From contig JANQAI010000007.1 in NCBI GenBank assembly GCA_024707145.1, forward strand, positions 1 to 64,000: a DNA stretch of 64,000 bases, read 5' to 3'. Below the pieces are notes generated by a model that was not told where the DNA came from, ran no database searches, and saw only the letters and a program-made list of their open reading frames with translations. Position 1 is the first letter of the stretch. Every line of letters begins with the position of its first letter. Made by a program: the position numbers and the translations under genes. This DNA comes from Magnetospirillum sp. Its GTDB lineage: Bacteria > Pseudomonadota > Alphaproteobacteria > Rhodospirillales > Magnetospirillaceae. Below are positions 1 to 9,473 of the stretch, piece after piece.

Positions 1-39
1 CTGCACCTGCAAAGAATCTTTCATCCAATCGCGAAGCCC

Positions 40-195
40 CTAAAGGGTGGTGAACATGAAGGTGGCGACGGCCAGCGTCGCCAGCGTCACCAGCGCCATT
101 CCCTTCCAGCCCAATGCCCCCTGGCGCATGAGCAAAGCGGCCGTCGCCACGACCAGGGGGGCGATGACGAGGATGCCCAACTGCTTCTCGTTCAT
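40..195 (-). CDS. Small two-helix membrane protein at the end of the nor operon
   Basis: A 51-residue protein beginning MNEKQLG and consisting almost entirely of two predicted membrane helices (about residues 8-24 and 30-50) separated by a short GALGWKG turn. It lies 34 bp after the norD stop, on the same strand, so it is probably co-transcribed with norCBQD. In several denitrifiers a small two-helix protein, NorF, belongs to the nor gene set and supports full NO reductase activity. Size and position fit a NorF-like role, but I see no diagnostic motif and would not assign the name. Genes further downstream fall outside the window. Confidence 0.6.
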   Translation of the reverse strand: MNEKQLGILVIAPLVVATAALLMRQGALGWKGMALVTLATLAVATFMFTTL

Positions 196-229
196 GGCAC
201 AAGACACTCCGGTTGGGGGCGCGGGCGCC

Positions 230-2123
230 TCACTGTGCGGCCACTTGGCGGTACAGGCGCGGCAGCGCCGCCGACAGCTGCGCCAGGTGGTGGACGATGG
301 CGAAGCCGCCCCGGCCGAACAGATGGGGGAAATAGGCCTGGGCCTTGCGGTCCACGGTGATGCCGAACACCCCCACCCCCCTTGGCACGGGCGTCCAGGA
401 TGGCGCGGCGGGTGTCCTCGATGCCGTAACGGCCCTCGTAATGGTCCACGTCGTTGGGCTTGCCGTCGGTCACCACCAGCAGCAGGCGGTGGCGGTTGGG
501 GCGGTCCTCCAGGCCCTTGGCGGCATGGCGGATGGCCGCGCCGATACGGGTGTAGTAGCCGGGCTTGAGCGCGCCGATGCGGCGCATCACCGTGGGACTG
601 AACGGTTCGGCGAAGTCCTTGACCGTTTCGACTCGCACCCAGGCGCGCTTGCGCGAGGTGAAGGAGAGGATGGAGAAGTCGTCGCCGCTGGCCGCCAGCC
701 CGGCGCCCAGCACCGCCAGCGCCTCTTTCTCCACGTCCAGCACCCGACGGTTCTCGATCCACGCATCGGTGGACAGCGAGCTGTCCACCAGCACGGTGAC
801 CGCCAGGTCGCGGTCCTGGGCTCGGCGTTGCTGCCACAGCCGGTCCGAGCCGACGCCGCTGGCGCGCAGATCGCAGCGCGAGCGCACCACCGCCTCCATG
901 TCCAGTTCGGCGCCGTCGGCCAAGCCGCGCAGGATGAGCGGACGCGAGCGCAGGGCCTCGAACTGGCGCTTCACCGCGCGGATGCGGCGACGGGCGGCCT
1001 CGTCGGGCTCCCAGCGTTCCCCTTCCTCGGCGGCGACGGCGGTGAGCACCGAGCAATAATCGGGGCGGTAGGCTTTGGCGCGGCAATCCCATTCCGGATA
1101 GAGCCGCGTGCCGGTGAGCCGGGCCGGGTCGGTGGCGCTGGGCGGCAGGTCCAGGTCGAACTTCAGCTTGGTGGCCGCCTTCCGGCCGTGCTGGGCCAGG
1201 ACCATTTCCTCCATGTCGTCGGCGGCCTTCTTCGCCTCTTCCTCGTCGGTGTCGTCGGCGGCGCGGTTGACGTTCACCATGTCGGCGAAGGACAGGATCT
1301 TCTCGAAGCGATTGAGGATCAGGGAATCCTTGCGTTCCGCCTGGTCCTGGCGGCGCCGGCTGGCCCGCTTGCGGGGGCCCTCCTCATTGTCTTCCTCGCG
1401 CTTGCCGGCGGGCGCCGCCGCATCGCCCTCGGCCTGGGAGGCCGCCGGCCGGCTCACGATCTCTCCCCACAGCGGCACCGGCAGGAAGGGGCGGTATTCC
1501 GCCGGCACCCGCGCGGAAGCCAGGGGCTGGCGGGGTTGGCCGCGCAGCACGGCCTGGATGGCCGTCTCCACCCGCTGCTCCACCCCGCTCAGCCGGCGGG
1601 CCGGGCGCAGCGGCAGGAAAGCCTCCACCAGGGCCTGGTAGCGCCCGCGCAGGCCGGGATAGCGCTCAAGCGCCAGCCGGGTGGCGCGTTCGGCCCGTTC
1701 CACCACCGCCATATCCGCCGCCAGGGGGTCGGCCGGGCGTTCCGTCCCCGGTTCCAGGGCGGTGAAGAAGGCCGCCAGCCAGAGATAAAGGTCGTGGTTC
1801 AGTTCGGCCCGGGGGAACAGGTCGATGACCGGCGGCAGCGACAAGGCTGCCTCGTCCAGAGTCGGCGTCATCAGCCGCTCGTCGTCCATGGCCAGCATCT
1901 GCCGCAGGGACAGGCGGTGGCGCGAGGTACGCCCCGTCGCCGCGCCGATCTCGACGCCGGGGTCGCCGCCCAGGGCGCGGAAGAACACCGCCAGCTTGCC
2001 GCGCACATGGTCCAGCCGCACCGCCGCCTCGGGATGGCGGGGATAACTGGCGGCGTCGCCGATCAGGCGGTGCCACAGGGTGCCCACCCGTTCTTCCAGT
2101 TCCAGCCAGTCCAGCACGCCCAT
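230..2123 (-). CDS. norD: NorD, von Willebrand factor A protein for NO reductase activation (one frameshift)
   Basis: About 630 residues once repaired. The C-terminal third is a VWA domain with the MIDAS sequence DSSLS near residue 440 and a later TDGKPND loop; the middle is charged and low-complexity, as usual in NorD. NorD works with the MoxR-type ATPase NorQ to insert the non-haem iron of cNor or otherwise activate it. It follows norQ by 40 bp and has a GGAGG-like ribosome site. The frame breaks in a run of six C on the plus strand at 376-381: with five, the protein continues through AKGVGVFGIT to a normal end ...YRQVAAQ. Without repair the last 50 residues are nonsense. Confidence 0.9.
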
Positions 2124-2163
2124 GGGCCGCCCTCCACCTTATTGATAAGAGACGGAGTCAGCT

Positions 2164-2943
2164 CTAGCCGAACACCGCGCCGACCACGTCCTCGAGGCCG
2201 CGCTTGACGTCCAGATCGTCGGTCAGCGGCTCCACCAGCGCCACCTGCACGGCATCGCGCAGGGACAGCCCGGCCTGGATGAGGGTGGCGCAGTAGATCA
2301 GCAGGCGGGTAGAGACGCCTTCCTCCAGGTCGTGGCCCTTGAGCGCCCGCAAGCGGGCGGCCAGCGCCACCAGGGGTTCGACCTTGTCGCGGGGCAGGCC
2401 GCTTTCCTCGGCCACCACGCGGGTCTCCAGCTCGGCCGGGGGAAAATCGAATTCGATGGCGACGAAGCGCTGGCGGGTGGACGGCTTCAACTGCTTGAGG
2501 ACGTTCTGGTAGCCCGGATTGTAGGACACCACCAGCATGAATCCGTCCGGCGCCTCCAGGGTCTCGCCGGTGCGGTCCAGCGGCAGGATGCGGCGGTCGT
2601 CGGTCAGTGGATGCAGTACCACGGTGACGTCCTTGCGGGCCTCCACCACCTCGTCCAGATAGCAGATGCCGCCCTTGCGCACCGCCTCGGTCAGCGGCCC
2701 GTCGGTCCACACGGTGTCGCCGCCCTTGAGCAGATAGCGGCCGGTCAGGTCGGCGGCGGTCAGGTCGTCATGGCAGGAGACGGTGAACAGATCGCGCTGC
2801 AGCCGCGCCGCCATGTGGGCGACGAAGCGGGTCTTGCCGCAGCCGGTGGGTCCCTTGAGCAGCAGCGGCAGCTTGTGCCGCCAGGCCATCTCGAACAGGG
2901 CGCATTCGTTGCCGACGGGAACGTAGAAGGGCAGCTGGCTCAT
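2164..2943 (-). CDS. norQ: NorQ, MoxR-family AAA+ ATPase for NO reductase maturation
   Basis: 259 residues from the start MSQLPFYVP; an upstream in-frame Met would add 19 residues of intergenic-looking sequence, so the internal start is preferred. Walker A is GPTGCGKT near residue 30 and Walker B is ICYLDEV near residue 92, followed by a sensor region around VVSYNPGYQ. This is the CbbQ/NirQ/NorQ family, which pairs with VWA proteins to remodel metalloenzymes. It sits between norB and norD on the same strand, the standard norCBQD order. The protein is intact. Confidence 0.95.
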   Translation of the reverse strand: MSQLPFYVPVGNECALFEMAWRHKLPLLLKGPTGCGKTRFVAHMAARLQRDLFTVSCHDDLTAADLTGRYLLKGGDTVWTDGPLTEAVRKGGICYLDEVVEARKDVTVVLHPLTDDRRILPLDRTGETLEAPDGFMLVVSYNPGYQNVLKQLKPSTRQRFVAIEFDFPPAELETRVVAEESGLPRDKVEPLVALAARLRALKGHDLEEGVSTRLLIYCATLIQAGLSLRDAVQVALVEPLTDDLDVKRGLEDVVGAVFG

Positions 2944-3000
2944 GAAAACTCCGGAATAAAGAAGGGGCGGCCAATGGCCGCCCCCGATGCACCCGTTCAC

Positions 3001-4344
3001 TTACTCGGCGGCCTGAAGCTGGGAGCGCGTGGGAGCACGCACCCGGCCGGGCACCACCAGCGACCACACCACCAGCACCACGCCGAAGAAGGTGACCACG
3101 CCGGCCCCGAGACGGAACCAGTAGAACAGGCCCAGCTGCTCCTGCACCTCCATGAAGCCCATGCCGAGGACGCGCTGCAGATGGGTCTGCACCACGCCGG
3201 CGAAGGTCAGCGAGAAGGTCATGAAGGAGACGCCGGCCGAGGTGACCCAGAAACCCCACATGTTGAGGATCTGGTTGTACGGCTCACGCTTCAGCAGGTT
3301 GGGCATGGCGAAGGTGAAGATAGCCAGGTTCACCATCACATAGGCGCCGTAGAAGGCCAGGTGGCCGTGGGCGGCGGTGACCTGGGTGCCATGGGAATAG
3401 TAGTTCACCGGAGCCAGGGTGTGCAGGAAGCCCCACACGCCGGCGCCGAAGAAGGCGAACACCGAGCAGCCCAGCGACCACAGCAGCGCGGCCTTGTTGG
3501 GATGGGTGCGGCCACCCTTCCACACCATCATGAAGGTGAACACCACCATGGCGAAGAACGGCGCCACTTCCAGCGTGGAGAACACACTGCCGATCCACTG
3601 CCAGTAGGCGGGGGTGCCAATCCAGTAATAGTGATGGCCGGTGCCCAGGATGCCCGAGAACAGCGCCAGGCCGATGATGACGTAGAGCCACTTCTCGACC
3701 ACCTCGCGGTCGACGCCGGTCAGCTTGATCATCAGGAAGGCGAGGATGGAGGCCATCACCAGTTCCCACACGCCTTCCACCCACAGATGGACGACCCACC
3801 ACCAGAACATCTTGTCCAGGATCAGGTTGGCCGGGTTGTAGAGCGAGAACAGGAAGAAGATGGCGATGCCCCACAGGCCCAGCAGCAGCACGTTGGTGAT
3901 GGCGGTCTTGCGACCCTTCAGCACCGTCATGGTGATGTTGAACAGGAACAGCAGCGCCACCACCACGATGGCCAGCTTGATCCACAGGGGCTGTTCCAGG
4001 AACTCGCGGCCCTCATGGATGCGGAAGACGTAGCCGACCACCGCGGCGGCCGCGCCGAACAGGAACAGCCAGAACTGCAATATCGCCATCTTGGGGCTGT
4101 ACAGCTCGGTTTCGGCCTCTTCCGGGATCAGGTAGTAGGCGGCGCCGAAGAAGCCCATCAGCAGCCACACGATCAGCGCGTTGGTGTGGATCATGCGAAC
4201 GATGTTGAAGGGCAGGAGCTCGGACAGCGTGTTGGGGAACACGACCACCGTGCCGGCGACCACGCCGAACAGCACCTGGGCGATGAACAGGGCCAGCGCG
4301 CCCCCGAACCAGTACAGGGCGACCCGTTGGGATGTGTATTTCAT
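3001..4344 (-). CDS. norB: Nitric oxide reductase large subunit NorB (cNor type)
   Basis: 447 residues, about twelve membrane helices, the usual length for a cytochrome-c-dependent NorB. It reduces two NO to N2O in the cytoplasmic membrane using haem b, haem b3 and a non-haem iron FeB. Visible ligands include HTNALIVW in helix II, the FeB His and Glu in HLWVEGVWELV, the His pair in GTGHHYYWIG, and the haem ligands around HGHLAFYG. The short N-terminus lacks the quinol-oxidase-like extension of qNor, in line with the adjacent norC. It follows norC by 22 bp and is intact. Confidence 0.97.
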   Translation of the reverse strand: MKYTSQRVALYWFGGALALFIAQVLFGVVAGTVVVFPNTLSELLPFNIVRMIHTNALIVWLLMGFFGAAYYLIPEEAETELYSPKMAILQFWLFLFGAAAAVVGYVFRIHEGREFLEQPLWIKLAIVVVALLFLFNITMTVLKGRKTAITNVLLLGLWGIAIFFLFSLYNPANLILDKMFWWWVVHLWVEGVWELVMASILAFLMIKLTGVDREVVEKWLYVIIGLALFSGILGTGHHYYWIGTPAYWQWIGSVFSTLEVAPFFAMVVFTFMMVWKGGRTHPNKAALLWSLGCSVFAFFGAGVWGFLHTLAPVNYYSHGTQVTAAHGHLAFYGAYVMVNLAIFTFAMPNLLKREPYNQILNMWGFWVTSAGVSFMTFSLTFAGVVQTHLQRVLGMGFMEVQEQLGLFYWFRLGAGVVTFFGVVLVVWSLVVPGRVRAPTRSQLQAAE

Positions 4345-4366
4345 GTCGTGCCTCTTTCGCGGAGCG

Positions 4367-4817
4367 TCAGCCGGAGACCTTGGGCGGCCAGTTCTGGGTG
4401 TCGACCTCGCTGGTCCACTTCAGGAAGTCGATCAGCTGATCCAGTTCGGTATCCGAGAGATTGAACTGGGGCATCTGGCGCCGGCCCTCGATGCCGGTGG
4501 GCATCGCCTTGATCCAGGCCTTGAGGCCCTCGCGGGCATTGGCGGGATCTTCCCGGCCGCCATAGCGCACCCACACGTTGCCCAGGCTCGGGGGCGTAAT
4601 AGGCGCCCTCGCCCATCAGGGTGTGGCAGTCGATGCAGGCGTGCTTTTCCCACACGTGCTTGCCGGCCTTGACCGAAGCGGTGATGGGATTGCCATCGGC
4701 GACGGCATTGGCCTTGGACACGCTGTGCACCACCAGGCCGACGAAGATGATGAAGAAGAACGCGGTGCCCCCATAGAAGATGTTGCGGGCGGCCGCTTTG
4801 GTCAGTGTTTCGGACAT
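4367..4817 (-). CDS. norC: Nitric oxide reductase cytochrome c subunit NorC (one frameshift)
   Basis: 149 residues once repaired. An N-terminal membrane anchor (about residues 14-33, IFYGGTAFFFIIFVGLVV) is followed by a periplasmic monohaem domain with CIDCH near residue 61 and a likely Met ligand in GRRQMPQF. It passes electrons from periplasmic cytochrome c to NorB. The frame breaks at 4584-4588: the coding strand reads CCC GAG C CTG GGC, and removing one C gives YYAPELGNVWVRYGG, the normal NorC sequence, ending NWPPKVSG. First gene of the operon; the upstream control region is shared with nosR. Confidence 0.93.
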
Positions 4818-4931
4818 GGCTTCTCCTCTAGAGAGAGGGTGTCGTCACCACCCAGCGCGGACGAGAAGCCGCCGCTCAGGTGCTCGAGATCCCCTTGAGC
4901 CGCACCATATCCAAGCGTCCCGCTCGGATAC

Positions 4932-4945
4932 TTAACACTGGTCAA
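4932..4945. promoter_or_regulatory. FNR/NnrR-like site upstream of norC
   Basis: TTAACACTGGTCAA, in the norC direction TTGACCAGTGTTAA, is a near-palindrome resembling the Crp/FNR-family pattern TTGAT-N4-ATCAA. It lies 115 bp before the norC start. It is a weaker match than the second site. A role in NO- or anoxia-dependent induction is inferred from position. Confidence 0.5.
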
Positions 4946-5087
4946 GTGACATCCACGTAATGTTGGAGAAAAGTAATCACGGAAAAACACGCATTGTTCG
5001 TGCGGTTATCGCCTCCGATATATTAATATCAGTGTATATTATAATATTAGGAAGAACTTTTTCCGAATTGGATGAACTCCATCCGTC

Positions 5088-5101
5088 TTGATCATGGTCA
5101 A
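5088..5101. promoter_or_regulatory. FNR/NnrR-type binding site in the nor-nos spacer
   Basis: TTGATCATGGTCAA matches the FNR-family consensus TTGAT-N4-ATCAA at all but one position. It lies 176 bp before the nosR start and 271 bp before norC, so it could serve either operon. Proteins of this class (FNR, NnrR, Dnr) induce nor and nos genes under low oxygen and NO. Which member acts here cannot be told from the window. Confidence 0.7.
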
Positions 5102-5276
5102 ATACACTCCTACTCCCCTGATCTATCCCTTTCTGCCCTAGGGGAATTATTCCGGTTCCCACGAAAAGGGGACCAGAAGGGCGGCATACCTCCTGCGAAG
5201 TATACCTCCCCACATGTTTCCCTATTTATTTGGCAGAATTCAGGCATATTTTCCTATGCCTGAGGTGGAGAACCCG

Positions 5277-7451
5277 ATGCTGAACCGGTACGGCGCAGCA
5301 AAGGTCAGATTTACAGTCCTTTTCGGCCTGATTCTGATCCTGTTCTTGAGCACGTCCCCCGTCCCCGCTCCGGCGCACGAGATCGGCGCCTGGCGCGATG
5401 ACGTGAAGCCCGCCGACGTGTTCCCCGGTGCCGACCGCTTCGGGCCGCCCGAGGGCACGCCCGAGGCCCAGGCCGCCTTCAAGGGCGACACCCTGCTGGG
5501 CTATGTGTTCGAAACCAGCGACATCGGCTATTCCGGCAAGCCCATCAAGGTGATGGCCGGCATGGACAATACCGGCAAGATCGTCGGCGCGCGGGTCACC
5601 GAGCATCACGAACCCATCCTGCTGGCCGGCATCCCCAACGAAAAGCTGACGGACTTCGTCGCCAAGTACGTGGGCAAGAGCGTGCTGGCGGTCACCGCCG
5701 ACGGCGCCCCCCGTCCCGCCGTGGACGTGGTGGCCGGCGCCACCGTGACCGCCATCGTCATCGACGACGGCCTGCTGCGCACCGCGCTCAAGGTGGCCCG
5801 CTCGCGCGGGCTGGCGGGGTTCCAGGCCAGCACGGGCTCCGGCCGCGACCGCCTGGCGGCCAAGCCGTTCGCCCCCCTGCCGTTCCAGGACCTGCTGGGC
5901 CAGGGCATGGTGCGGCGGCTGTCCCTGAGCAACGCCGAGGTGGACGCCGCCTTCGCCAAGATCGGGGTGGGCGCCGGCGAGGCCTATGGTGCGCCCGCCG
6001 ATCCGGCCGCAGAGTTCATCGATCTCAACATAGCCCTGGTCAGCCCTGAGCTGATCGGCCGCAACCTGCTCGGCGACGCCGAGTACAAGGCCTTGCAGGA
6101 CTGGCTGCAGCCGGGCCAGTCGGCCATCGTGGTGGCCGGCCAGGGCGCCTATTCGTGGCGCGGCTCGGGCTATGTGCGCGGCGGCATCTTCGACCGCATC
6201 CAGCTCATCCAGGACGGCATGAGCGTGCGCTTCTCCGACAAGCTCTATCGCCGCATCGGCCGGCTGCAGAGCGACGCCCCCGACTTCCCCGAGATCGGCC
6301 TGTTCAAGATTCCCGAGGACATGGGCTTCGACCCGGCGCGGCCGTGGCGGCTGGAGCTGCTGGCGCAGCGTGCCACCAGCACGCGCCAGAAGGCGTTCAC
6401 CAGCTTCGCCCTGGAATACAGCCTGCCGCCGGCCATGATCGAGCGCGCGCCTGAGCCGGCCAAGGCGGCCACACCGGCCTCCGCTTCCGCCACCGCCGAG
6501 GATTCCGGCCGCACCGCTCTGTGGCAGGGCATCTGGAAGACGCGCGCGGTGGACATCGCCATCCTGTCGGTGTCGCTGGCGATCCTGACCCTGATCTTCT
6601 TCTTCCAGGACGTGCTGGTGAAGCACCCCAAGCTGTTCGTGCGCCTGCGCATGGGCTTTTTGGCCTTCACCGTGCTGTGGATCGGCGCCTATGCCGGCGC
6701 CCAGCTGTCGGTGGTCAACGTCTTCACCTTCGTCCAGGCGCTGATGACCGGCTTCCGCTGGGACTTCTTCCTGCTGGAGCCGCTGATCTTCATCCTGTGG
6801 TGCGCCACCGCCGTGTCCCTGCTGTTCTGGGGCCGGGGCGCCTATTGCGGCTGGCTGTGCCCGTTCGGCGCGCTGCAGGAGATCCTCAACGCCATCGCCA
6901 AGAAGCTGGGCGTGCGTCAGTTCACCCCCAAATTCGCCTGGCACGAGCGTTTCTGGGCGCTGAAATACGTCATCTTCATCGCGCTGCTGGGCCTGTCGCT
7001 CTATTCCCTGGCCCTGGCCGAGCGCTGGGCCGAGGTCGAGCCGTTCAAGACCGTCTGGCTGGTGCATTTCGCCCGCGACTGGGTGTGGGTGGCCTATGCC
7101 CTGCTGATGCTGGCTGCCGGCCTGTTCGTCGAGCGCTTCTATTGCCGTTATCTCTGTCCGCTGGGCGGCGCGCTGGGCATTCCGGGCCGCATGCGCCTGT
7201 TCGAGTGGCTGAAACGGCGCAAGCAATGCGGCTTCGAATGCCAGAAATGCGCCAAGGAATGCATGGTCCAGGCCATCCATCCCAACGGCCAGATCAATCC
7301 CAACGAGTGCCTCTACTGCATGCATTGCCAAGTGGTCTACCAGGACCACGGCAAGTGCACGCCGCTATTGCTGAAGGCACAGGCGCGCAAGAAGGCCCAA
7401 GCGCAGGCCCAGCAGGCCCAGGCTCAGCCCGACACCCAACCGGCCGTATGA
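5277..7451 (+). CDS. nosR: NosR, membrane flavo-iron-sulfur protein for N2O reduction
   Basis: 724 residues, the normal length. A signal-like N-terminal helix is followed by a periplasmic FMN-binding domain with the AGATVTA attachment motif (near residue 155), then about five membrane helices. Two cytoplasmic CxxxCP motifs follow, CGWLCP and CRYLCP, then a C-terminal ferredoxin-like region with Cys clusters [12 protein letters not shown] and CLYCMHC. NosR is needed for electron supply to NosZ and for nosZ expression. It opens the nos operon, and nosZ follows after 50 bp. The protein is intact. Confidence 0.96.
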   Translation: MLNRYGAAKVRFTVLFGLILILFLSTSPVPAPAHEIGAWRDDVKPADVFPGADRFGPPEGTPEAQAAFKGDTLLGYVFETSDIGYSGKPIKVMAGMDNTGKIVGARVTEHHEPILLAGIPNEKLTDFVAKYVGKSVLAVTADGAPRPAVDVVAGATVTAIVIDDGLLRTALKVARSRGLAGFQASTGSGRDRLAAKPFAPLPFQDLLGQGMVRRLSLSNAEVDAAFAKIGVGAGEAYGAPADPAAEFIDLNIALVSPELIGRNLLGDAEYKALQDWLQPGQSAIVVAGQGAYSWRGSGYVRGGIFDRIQLIQDGMSVRFSDKLYRRIGRLQSDAPDFPEIGLFKIPEDMGFDPARPWRLELLAQRATSTRQKAFTSFALEYSLPPAMIERAPEPAKAATPASASATAEDSGRTALWQGIWKTRAVDIAILSVSLAILTLIFFFQDVLVKHPKLFVRLRMGFLAFTVLWIGAYAGAQLSVVNVFTFVQALMTGFRWDFFLLEPLIFILWCATAVSLLFWGRGAYCGWLCPFGALQEILNAIAKKLGVRQFTPKFAWHERFWALKYVIFIALLGLSLYSLALAERWAEVEPFKTVWLVHFARDWVWVAYALLMLAAGLFVERFYCRYLCPLGGALGIPGRMRLFEWLKRRKQCGFECQKCAKECMVQAIHPNGQINPNECLYCMHCQVVYQDHGKCTPLLLKAQARKKAQAQAQQAQAQPDTQPAV

Positions 7452-7501
7452 CGGGGGCCGGCAAGGGGGATCAGCCCGTCATCGTGAAGAGGAGAACGAC
7501 C

Positions 7502-9415
7502 ATGTCTTCCGAAAATGGTGGAATTTCCCGCCGTAATCTCTTCGGCGGCACCGCCAAGGTCGCCACTCTGGCCGGCGCCGCGGCGCTGACCGGCGGCGTC
7601 GGCGCCCTTGCCACCGCCAGCCGCTCCGAGGCGGCCGGCGCCGGCAACAGCGCCGAGGTCAAGCCCGGCCAGCTGGACGAATATTACGGCTTCTGGTCCG
7701 GCGGCCATTCCGGCGAGGTCCGCATCCTCGGCCTGCCCTCCATGCGCGAGCTGATGCGTATCCCGGTGTTCAACCGCTGCTCGGCCACCGGCTGGGGCCG
7801 CACCAACGAATCCCTGAAGATCCTGTCCGAGGGCCTGCTGCCGCAGACCAAGGAATACCTGAAGAAGCAGGGTCTGGTGACCTACGAGAACGGCGACTGC
7901 CACCATCCGCGCCCGTCCTACACCGAGGGCAAGTATGACGGCCGCTACGTCTTCATCAACGACAAGGCCAACACCCGCATCGCCCGCATCCGCCTGGATG
8001 TGATGAAGACCGACAAGATCATCGAGATTCCCAACGCCCACTCGATCCACGGCCTGCGCCTGCAGCGCTATCCGAAGACCGGCTACGTCTTCTGCAACGG
8101 CGAGAACCGCATCCCGCTGATCAACGACGGCAAGATTCTGGACGAGCCCACCAAGTACGCCTCGGTGTTCACCGCCGTGGACGGCGACACCATGAAGGTG
8201 GCGTGGCAAGTGATGGTGTCCGGCAACCTGGACAACAACGACGCCGACTATGCCGGCAAGTACGTGGCCTCGACCTGCTACAACTCGGAAGAGGCGGTCA
8301 CCACCGAAGGCATGATGTCGGCCGAGCGCGACCACGTGGTGGTGTTCAACATCAAGGCCATCGAGGCGGCGGTGAAGGCCGGCAAGGCCCAGGCCATCAA
8401 CGGCGTGCCGGTGGTGGACGGCCGCAAGCAGGCCAATTCCGACTTCACCCGCTACATCCCGGTGGCCAACAGCCCGCACGGCTGCAACGCCACCCCGGAC
8501 GGCAAGTACATCATCGCCGCCGGCAAGCTGTCGCCCACCGTCACCATCATGGAATGGGCCCGCTTCGACGACCTGTTCGCCAACAAGATCACCCCGGAAC
8601 AGGCCATCACCGCCATCCTGGAAGTGGGCTTGGGCCCGCTCCACACCTCGTATGACGGCCGCGGCAACGCCTATACCTCGGTGTTCCTGGACAGCCAGAT
8701 CGTCAAGTGGAACATCGAAGAAGCCATCCGCGCCTACAAGGGCGACAAGACCGCCAAGCCCATCAAGCAGAAGCTGGACGTGCACTACCAGGTGGGCCAC
8801 ACCAACGCGTCGCAGGGCGAGGCCTCGGACGCCGACGGCAAGTGGCTGGTGGCGCTGTGCAAGTTCTCGAAGGACCGCTTCCTCAACGTCGGACCGCTGA
8901 AGCCCGAGAACGACCAGCTGATCGACATCTCGGGCGACGAGATGAAGCTGGTGCATGACGGCCCGACCTTCGCCGAGCCCCATGACGCCACCATCGTGCA
9001 CGCATCCAAGATCAAGCCGGTGGAGACCTGGCGCCGCGACGACCCGATGTTCGCCGAGGCGGTGGCCCGCGCCAAGAAGGACGGCGTCGACCTGCTGAAC
9101 GACAGCAAGGTCATCCGCGACGGCAAGAAGGTGCGCGTCTACATGACCAGCCAGGCCCCCAAGTTCGGTCTGGACAGCTTCAAGGTGAAGCGCGGCGACG
9201 AGGTGACGGTGACCATCACCAACGCCGACGACGTGGCCGACCTGACCCACGGCTTCACCCTGGTCGGCCACAACCTCGCCATGGAGATCGGCCCGCAGGC
9301 CACCGCTTCGGTGACCTTCACCGCCGACCGCCCCGGCGTGTGGTATTACTACTGCCAGTGGTTCTGCCACGCCCTGCACATGGAAATGCAGGGCCGCATG
9401 CTGGTGGAGCCCTGA
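7502..9415 (+). CDS. nosZ: Nitrous oxide reductase NosZ (clade I, Tat-exported)
   Basis: 637 residues. The N-terminus carries a twin-arginine signal, SRRNLFGG, then a hydrophobic stretch ending near SEAAGAG, which places the enzyme in clade I. A seven-bladed propeller that binds the CuZ cluster through His residues is followed by a cupredoxin domain with the CuA motif [12 protein letters not shown] near the C-terminus. It reduces N2O to N2 in the periplasm. The start at 7502 has AAGAGGAG upstream. The Tat signal agrees with the tatA/E-like gene at the end of the operon. Confidence 0.98.
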   Translation: MSSENGGISRRNLFGGTAKVATLAGAAALTGGVGALATASRSEAAGAGNSAEVKPGQLDEYYGFWSGGHSGEVRILGLPSMRELMRIPVFNRCSATGWGRTNESLKILSEGLLPQTKEYLKKQGLVTYENGDCHHPRPSYTEGKYDGRYVFINDKANTRIARIRLDVMKTDKIIEIPNAHSIHGLRLQRYPKTGYVFCNGENRIPLINDGKILDEPTKYASVFTAVDGDTMKVAWQVMVSGNLDNNDADYAGKYVASTCYNSEEAVTTEGMMSAERDHVVVFNIKAIEAAVKAGKAQAINGVPVVDGRKQANSDFTRYIPVANSPHGCNATPDGKYIIAAGKLSPTVTIMEWARFDDLFANKITPEQAITAILEVGLGPLHTSYDGRGNAYTSVFLDSQIVKWNIEEAIRAYKGDKTAKPIKQKLDVHYQVGHTNASQGEASDADGKWLVALCKFSKDRFLNVGPLKPENDQLIDISGDEMKLVHDGPTFAEPHDATIVHASKIKPVETWRRDDPMFAEAVARAKKDGVDLLNDSKVIRDGKKVRVYMTSQAPKFGLDSFKVKRGDEVTVTITNADDVADLTHGFTLVGHNLAMEIGPQATASVTFTADRPGVWYYYCQWFCHALHMEMQGRMLVEP

Positions 9416-9473
9416 TCATGGGCCCGCGCGGACGGATCGGGGGAGCCTGGGGGCGGCGCTGGCCGTCGCCCTG

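Larger units (their letters stand above)
4818..5276. promoter_or_regulatory. Divergent norC / nosR control region
   Basis: This 459-bp gap separates the divergent NO and N2O reductase operons. It holds two FNR/NnrR-type palindromes (listed separately) and a very AT-rich stretch at about 5016-5052 that includes the perfect palindrome ATATTAATAT, striking in such a GC-rich genome. The nosR start at 5277 is preferred over the in-frame ATG at 5214 because TGAGGTGGAG lies just upstream of 5277, whereas the earlier start has no good ribosome site. No ORF here looks real. Confidence 0.7.

Noticed and set aside
2332..4464. A 710-residue plus-strand frame opposite norQ and norB
   Set aside because: It is the antisense shadow of two intact, well-recognised genes and is His/Gln-rich in the way GC-rich shadows usually are.
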